From: Corallium rubrum
Taxonomy: Eukaryota > Cnidaria > Anthozoa > Scleralcyonacea > Coralliidae
Direction of reading: 5' to 3'
NCBI GenBank assembly: GCA_964035015.1
Contig: OZ036010.1
Span: 6,261,467-6,325,466 of the forward strand
DNA: 64,000 nucleotides
Shown: positions 59,576-64,000 of the stretch, one piece after another
Numbering within the stretch: position 1 is the stretch's first letter
Layout of the letters: the number at the start of each line of letters is the position of its first letter
Translations under genes and position numbers: made by a program
Notes under the pieces: generated by a model
Told to the model about the DNA's origin: nothing
Database searches by the model: none
What the model saw: the letters and a program-made list of their open reading frames with translations, nothing else

Positions 59576-59854
59576 GACAAAGATTCTCCTATCAAGCAGA
59601 TAACGTAAGAAGGTTGGATCTATACATTGTGGCTCAAGGTCAAGAGTTTCTGTGAAAAGTTCTTCCAATTTCCTATGTGATTCCAACACCATCTCATCCC
59701 TAAGTCTTAACCTATTATTCAGGTTTATATTTACGGATGGCTGCCCCTCTGGTCCGGTGGCTGTGTAACGGACAGCTGGGCCCCCACCGAAGTTAGTTTC
59801 GTCTTGGTCCTCAGTTTCGTCTAACTCATTTGACTCAGGTGTTCTGTCTTCCAT
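59567..59854 (-). CDS. 95-residue acidic ORF
   Basis: ATG to TAA, acidic N-terminus (ESNELDETEDQDETN), then a basic amphipathic part ending LRYLLDRRIFVLK. It lies 49 bp downstream of the polymerase stop and overlaps the start of the membrane ORF frame; the two may be one gene. No known domain. Confidence 0.5.
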   Translation of the reverse strand: MEDRTPESNELDETEDQDETNFGGGPAVRYTATGPEGQPSVNINLNNRLRLRDEMVLESHRKLEELFTETLDLEPQCIDPTFLRYLLDRRIFVLK

Positions 59855-59902
59855 TTCATGAAATTCTACTCCTTCATAATATAATAGGTTATATTACTTT
59901 TC

Positions 59903-62440
59903 TCATTGTGCTACCCCGTTGTCAGTATCCTTATGTCCATACGCGTAGGAGCTGACCCCATTTTCCAGCAGGTATCTCTTATCATCAAAGCATGAGAGTG
60001 ACACCTTATTAATCTCATAACTACCCAACTCATGTTTTACACTTCGGATGGTCTTCATTTTTTGAAATACCTGTTTCTTACCAAGTAATACGTCTTTGTA
60101 GTTTTCGTGTTTGATCTGTTTTTTAGTGACGCTCTTCTTAATTCCCTTCGCGGTTTTGCCACCTGTTCCGTCGTCTTTCAGGTAAGAATACATCTTACTT
60201 CTGAGACCAACGAATTCGGTTATGGGAACGCCAGCCACCTCGTCCTTCATCTTCCCAATAACCTTTTTGTTCGATTTGTTGTGATAAACTGAGCTCTCTG
60301 GATAGTCTGAGTTGTCAAAAATGTTTTTGTCAGCCCAGAAGTTTTTGTAAACGTCTTCCGCCTCAATCTCATATGTCAGGCTGTCCGTATCTGTAAACAA
60401 CAACTTAGTCATACTTCCGTATTTTTCCAGCACATAGTTGTAATGAAAGTCATACATCAGGGTTTTCGATAGATCCAAAATACACATACCAACATAAGCC
60501 GGTCGGTTCAGCGTCAGGACTTCTTTAATCTTATGAACGGCAACAAGGTTTTCGTTAAATATTTTGGCGGACACGAAGGTTGGTTTAGAGGCCAACCTCA
60601 ACAGCTTTTCCTCACACGTGACCAACCGAACATCCACACGCTTTCTCAGGTTCTCCATCGTCTTACCAAAAACGCTGTTGTTCATCAGCTTGAAGAAGTC
60701 CTTTTCAAAGGCGTTTCTGGCAGCAGTTCTCTTCACCGTGTTGAAGTTGATGTACTGCTTCAACCAAGCCGATTGATTGAACAACACAACCCGGTGAACT
60801 TTCTTTACCCTTATTCCGAGCCTAACGTACAGCTGTAGGTTTCTATAGTGGACGACATACCTTTCCTTTCCCATCAGGTTGGTTACCAACTTACTGACAC
60901 CACCAACACTGACACCGAACTTCCTCCTAATCTCAGAACAATACTTTGATAACATATCTTCCCGTATTTCCATCTTCTCAGGGGCTAATGGGTAGTCGTT
61001 GTGTAGATCGTGGAGTTCAGGAGGATACTCAAGATCAACCTCAAGTATCATCCCAGTCCGACTGTCATTTTCCGGAAGTTCCCAAGCCAGGTTTTTCAGC
61101 TTACCCTCACTCATCCACTTAAATCCACCAGTCGGAAGGCACTGACTCATGGCCCAACCATACAGATTATTGGCGTCCAGATACATTATATACTTCACAG
61201 CCTCGTTCTCACTATACCCCTTCATATATGGGTTGTTTGCTTTCCCATACCTATTAGCTATGTAACTGACACCACCTCTCAATCCTTTCTCGATGAACTG
61301 GAACATGTCGATGTCAGTCATCAGCTCCAGCTCAATCCCAGTCATCTTCAGCATAGCGTCCCATGCCAACCCAGGTGAAGTGAAGTAGTGACAGGGGTCC
61401 AACCCATAGTACTGAACACAAGTCTTCCTAAAGTTCTCAAAGACGTCAGCTAACAGCAACACATCTGATTTTAGATACACGTCATGGTAGTCCCCCATCG
61501 TTCTCATCCCAAACGACTCCCAAACCTCCAAAGCATGTGAATACTGTTTGTCGGTTATCGATTCGTCATTCAACACACTATAAAACTCATTCTTTGGGGG
61601 CAACTCTGTTTCATCAAACCGACTGAACGCGTTCATGTAGTCATAAGGATAAACACCCTTCGATCTCATAAGATACAACCGATCACCGAATTCCTCAGCT
61701 GTGTACCTGAACGACCCAGCCGGTAAGTTACCAACCAACCTATCCAATGAACTACTCATGAACTGAAAACTGTCCAGAAACACAAGGTTTTTACCTAACA
61801 TGAAGGCCATGTACTTTTCCATATTATTCGGTATGACGTTAATCTCCTGTCCGAACTTTCCGATCTCCCCCATGATGAGATGACTATCATAACCCCTCAG
61901 GTTGTGTAAGATGACTGGTATCTTATCAGTCATTCTATGATTTCTGTTACAAAGCTGATGAGCCGATCCCCGATATCTTCCCGTCACATGACAATGGTCC
62001 CGGACCCTAACGTCCTCTGCTGTGTACTCCCGACAACAGATGTGACACTTTATAGCGTCTCTGAAGTCCGCTCTGTCGGAATCAGTCAGAACCATGTCCT
62101 GGTTAAAGTGTTCTTTCCGAATACCCTTACAATACTCCACTTCTTCCAGCATCTTTCCAATGAACTTGTTGACAGCACCAGGGCCTCTGTACACCTGAAC
62201 ATCCTTACTGTATCTGTCGTCATAACAACAGACAACCTTGTACCCATAACCACAATCAGTATGTTTCTGATACTTCTCCGTGTATGGTCTCTTCTCTTTC
62301 TCCTCTCGGTCTGACTCCGACACCTCCGGTCTGTCGACCTTTTCTGTGATCGCCTCAAAGTCGGAATACACAACAAACGGAACGTTTAACTGTTTGTGGA
62401 AATTATTGTACCTCAGCACGTTCTTACCCTTTTCAGGCAT
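59903..62440 (-). pseudogene. Family B DNA polymerase, exonuclease and polymerase part
   Basis: 845 open residues. Exonuclease: VVYSDFEAI (about residue 25), a later GYDSHLI box, and DYHDVYLKSDVLLLADVF (about 315). A Cys/His insert between them (CHICC at 132, VRDHCHVTGRYRG at 146, C at 164) looks like an endonuclease VII/HNH-type zinc fold. Polymerase motifs: A in MYLDANNLYGWAM, B in KLMNNSVFGKTMEN, C in LFTDTDSLTYE. All catalytic Asp residues are visible. This is the protein-primed type (DNA_pol_B_2). It is continuous in frame with the upstream segment except for one TAA just 5' of the first Met used here, so the polymerase is split by a single stop. Confidence 0.9.
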
Positions 62441-62449
62441 CCTGACGGC

Positions 62450-63481
62450 TTATTTACCATTCACACTGATACACACAGTCTGATGTTTTTCCAGAGCCTC
62501 CGTTGAGCTGAAACATTGGAGGCAGTAAACACAGAAGTGTTTTTTCCTCTTATGTTTTGTTTTGTTGTACATAAACCTATCAAAGTCCTTAATGAGGACG
62601 TAATGTTTGTTGTTCCCGTTGGTTATAATCAGGAGGTTCATGAGGTCGGTATGACCCGTTTCCTCTGATACATAAACCGGAAAGGTTAACCCGTTTTCAT
62701 AACCAAAGACGTTGATACGTATCTCATTCTGTTTCTCCACCCGATTGTACTGTTTCTGATTCACTGGAAAGCTGATTCCACTATAATCCAAGTCGTCAAC
62801 ATGGTCCCGGTACTTTGTGACCCTTTGTGGGTCTTTTGGGACAGGAAACTTATGAGCCAGATGACACCACATAAAACACCTATCATCATTATTCTTAACG
62901 TTGATCAACCCCTTCCGACTATTCCTCAGCTCTTTAGGGAGGTCGACATAACTGGAGCCTTCCAGTGGACTGTAGACAGTCAGATTAACGTAGTGACCGT
63001 CGATTGACTCCACTGTCCAGCCAGATCCCTCGCTTATCCATCGGGCTATCCTAGCCACCACCTCTTCATTCGCGGTGTCAACGTCCTGACCGATCTCATC
63101 GCCGTTGATTATAGTCTTGATGTGGCTGTTGAAGTGAGCCGTCTTATAAGTTGTTCCGCCGGACACCTCCTTCTCAAGCGTTACAACCAGCGTTTCAGCG
63201 AACTTCAGCCCCCTCATCTCAGCCAGCTCCCGACGTAGTAACCGTACCACATCATTCGTGAGGGCGTTTACCTGTTCCAGTGGGTGTTGGGACACAACAG
63301 CACAGCTGAACGACTTAGTCTTACCCCTCAGGGCTCTGTCTAACTGATTTATGTCATAACCGATTAGTCTCTCATAGAGACGAGGGTCTATATCATCAGG
63401 ATAGTCAAACATATCAGGGTCTAAGTCGTCGTCCTGATGGATCATAACACCTGGGTCCGTCATTATAACAGGGGTGATCAC
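62450..63481 (-). pseudogene. Family B DNA polymerase, N-terminal region with C2H2-like finger
   Basis: 343 residues ending at TAA (62,450-62,452). It starts with an acidic stretch (DDDLDPDMFDYPDD), then a domain with WISEGSGWTVESIDGHYVNL and GSSYVDLPKELRNSRKGLIN, and closes with a zinc finger (FCVYCLQCFSSTEALEKH...C). In relatives this region precedes the exonuclease in one polypeptide. The stop lies between the finger and the exonuclease. The first Met may not be the start because the frame overlaps the upstream ORF by 68 bp. Confidence 0.85.
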
Positions 63482-63998
63482 ATTCCGTTAGGTGTCGTCC
63501 CAACCACTCGGTGTAGAACTTGCCCGGGGTACGGTCCCAACCAAGTTCCCTATACACAATCCCGAACAGATTGTTATCAAACAGATCCTTTGTTTTCCCC
63601 TCCCTAAGATCCTTCAGACCACCCAGTAACCCAATCCCCCTTCTTGAGCACAATCTGATGATGTAATAATTGTATCTGGACACATTACGACCTCTTATCA
63701 GACCCTTACTTTTCATCACCCGAAGAACCTTGGAAAAGTTGGATAAGACAACGTCAACGGCTGTGTCCCTGACGACTCTGGTGAGTCTCTTTCTCATCCA
63801 ACTATTTCTCGAATGCTCACTTCTACGACCGGCCGCCCGGTATCTCCCGACAACATATCCATACTCCGTGTCACCACATCCTGGACAGGAATACATCTCA
63901 GTGCTCACCTTCACACGGAATCTGGAACAATCCTCACACCACAACTTCGTACTACATCTGGGTGGATCCCAAGCCGAGGCTACTAACTCAATCCCCAT
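63414..63998 (-). CDS. Zinc-ribbon ORF upstream of the polymerase
   Basis: 194 residues in this window; the start at 63,998 lies at the edge and may not be the real one. Two CxxC pairs (CEDC and CPGC, about 20 residues apart) form a zinc ribbon as in TFIIB/TFIIS-type or viral transcription proteins. A basic helical part (RRSEHSRNSWMRKRLTRVVR, SKGLIRGRNVSRYNYYIIRL) and a Cys-containing tail follow. I do not recognise the family. It overlaps the polymerase N-terminus by 68 bp in another frame, a compact arrangement typical of virus-like elements. Confidence 0.6.
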   Translation of the reverse strand: MGIELVASAWDPPRCSTKLWCEDCSRFRVKVSTEMYSCPGCGDTEYGYVVGRYRAAGRRSEHSRNSWMRKRLTRVVRDTAVDVVLSNFSKVLRVMKSKGLIRGRNVSRYNYYIIRLCSRRGIGLLGGLKDLREGKTKDLFDNNLFGIVYRELGWDRTPGKFYTEWLGRHLTECDHPCYNDGPRCYDPSGRRLRP

Positions 63999-64000
63999 CT

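Larger units (their letters stand above)
59146..64000 (-). mobile_element. Polinton/Maverick-like element, one end
   Basis: Four minus-strand frames lie close together: zinc-ribbon ORF, family B DNA polymerase, small acidic ORF, small membrane ORF. Polymerase architecture is that of self-replicating DNA elements of animals (Polintons and relatives). Integrase and capsid genes would be beyond the window. Confidence 0.7.

Overview
This is a 64 kb piece of an invertebrate animal nuclear genome, most likely a cnidarian and probably an anthozoan. That is an inference from three things: a ZU5-UPA-death-domain protein, the mix of PIF/Harbinger, Crypton, BEL/Pao, CR1-like and Polinton-like elements, and dense hairpin MITEs. 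Introns are GT-AG, base composition is AT-rich, and no prokaryotic operon logic is seen.

The central host gene lies on the + strand at about 9.34-36.23 kb. Fourteen exons with matching splice phases can be read by eye. They encode at least 769 residues: a signal peptide, a short Ser/Thr-rich ectodomain of about 90 residues, one transmembrane helix, a basic/acidic juxtamembrane segment, ZU5, UPA, a death domain (DD1), a linker, and a second death domain (DD2). A 39-nt linker exon occurs three times and the death-domain exon twice. Its introns hold nearly all of the mobile and satellite DNA between 9 and 36 kb: an apparently complete PIF/Harbinger transposon (about 14.87-19.26 kb), a 1.4 kb element with long inverted repeats and a 9-bp target duplication (28.53-29.93 kb), nested MITEs, and very large micro/minisatellites (AGCATAGCATAT, CTTTGTCTT, TTGTAG, ACAAC, CGAA, CAGT, ATACA).

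Left of the gene (1-9 kb) there is a frameshifted Crypton-type tyrosine recombinase and a series of foldback elements. Right of it (39.5-51.8 kb) is a nested stack. A BEL/Pao retrotransposon with nearly identical LTRs and a 5-bp target duplication has its 5' LTR split by a roughly 6 kb DNA transposon, which itself carries an intact CR1-like LINE. The BEL pol is also broken by a 5S-rRNA-derived SINE, a telomere-type (CCCTAA)n patch, frameshifts and a nonsense codon.

At 52.1-53.1 kb a duplicated fragment of the receptor gene (UPA exon end, intron, next exon, satellite, dispersed repeat) abuts a truncated Ty3/Gypsy RT-RNase H. Next come an internally deleted hAT element (BED finger joined in frame to the hATC dimerisation domain) and further nested MITEs. 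The last 5 kb (minus strand, running off the window) is the end of a Polinton/Maverick-like element: a protein-primed-type family B DNA polymerase split by one in-frame stop, an upstream zinc-ribbon ORF of unknown function, and two small downstream ORFs, one with two membrane segments.
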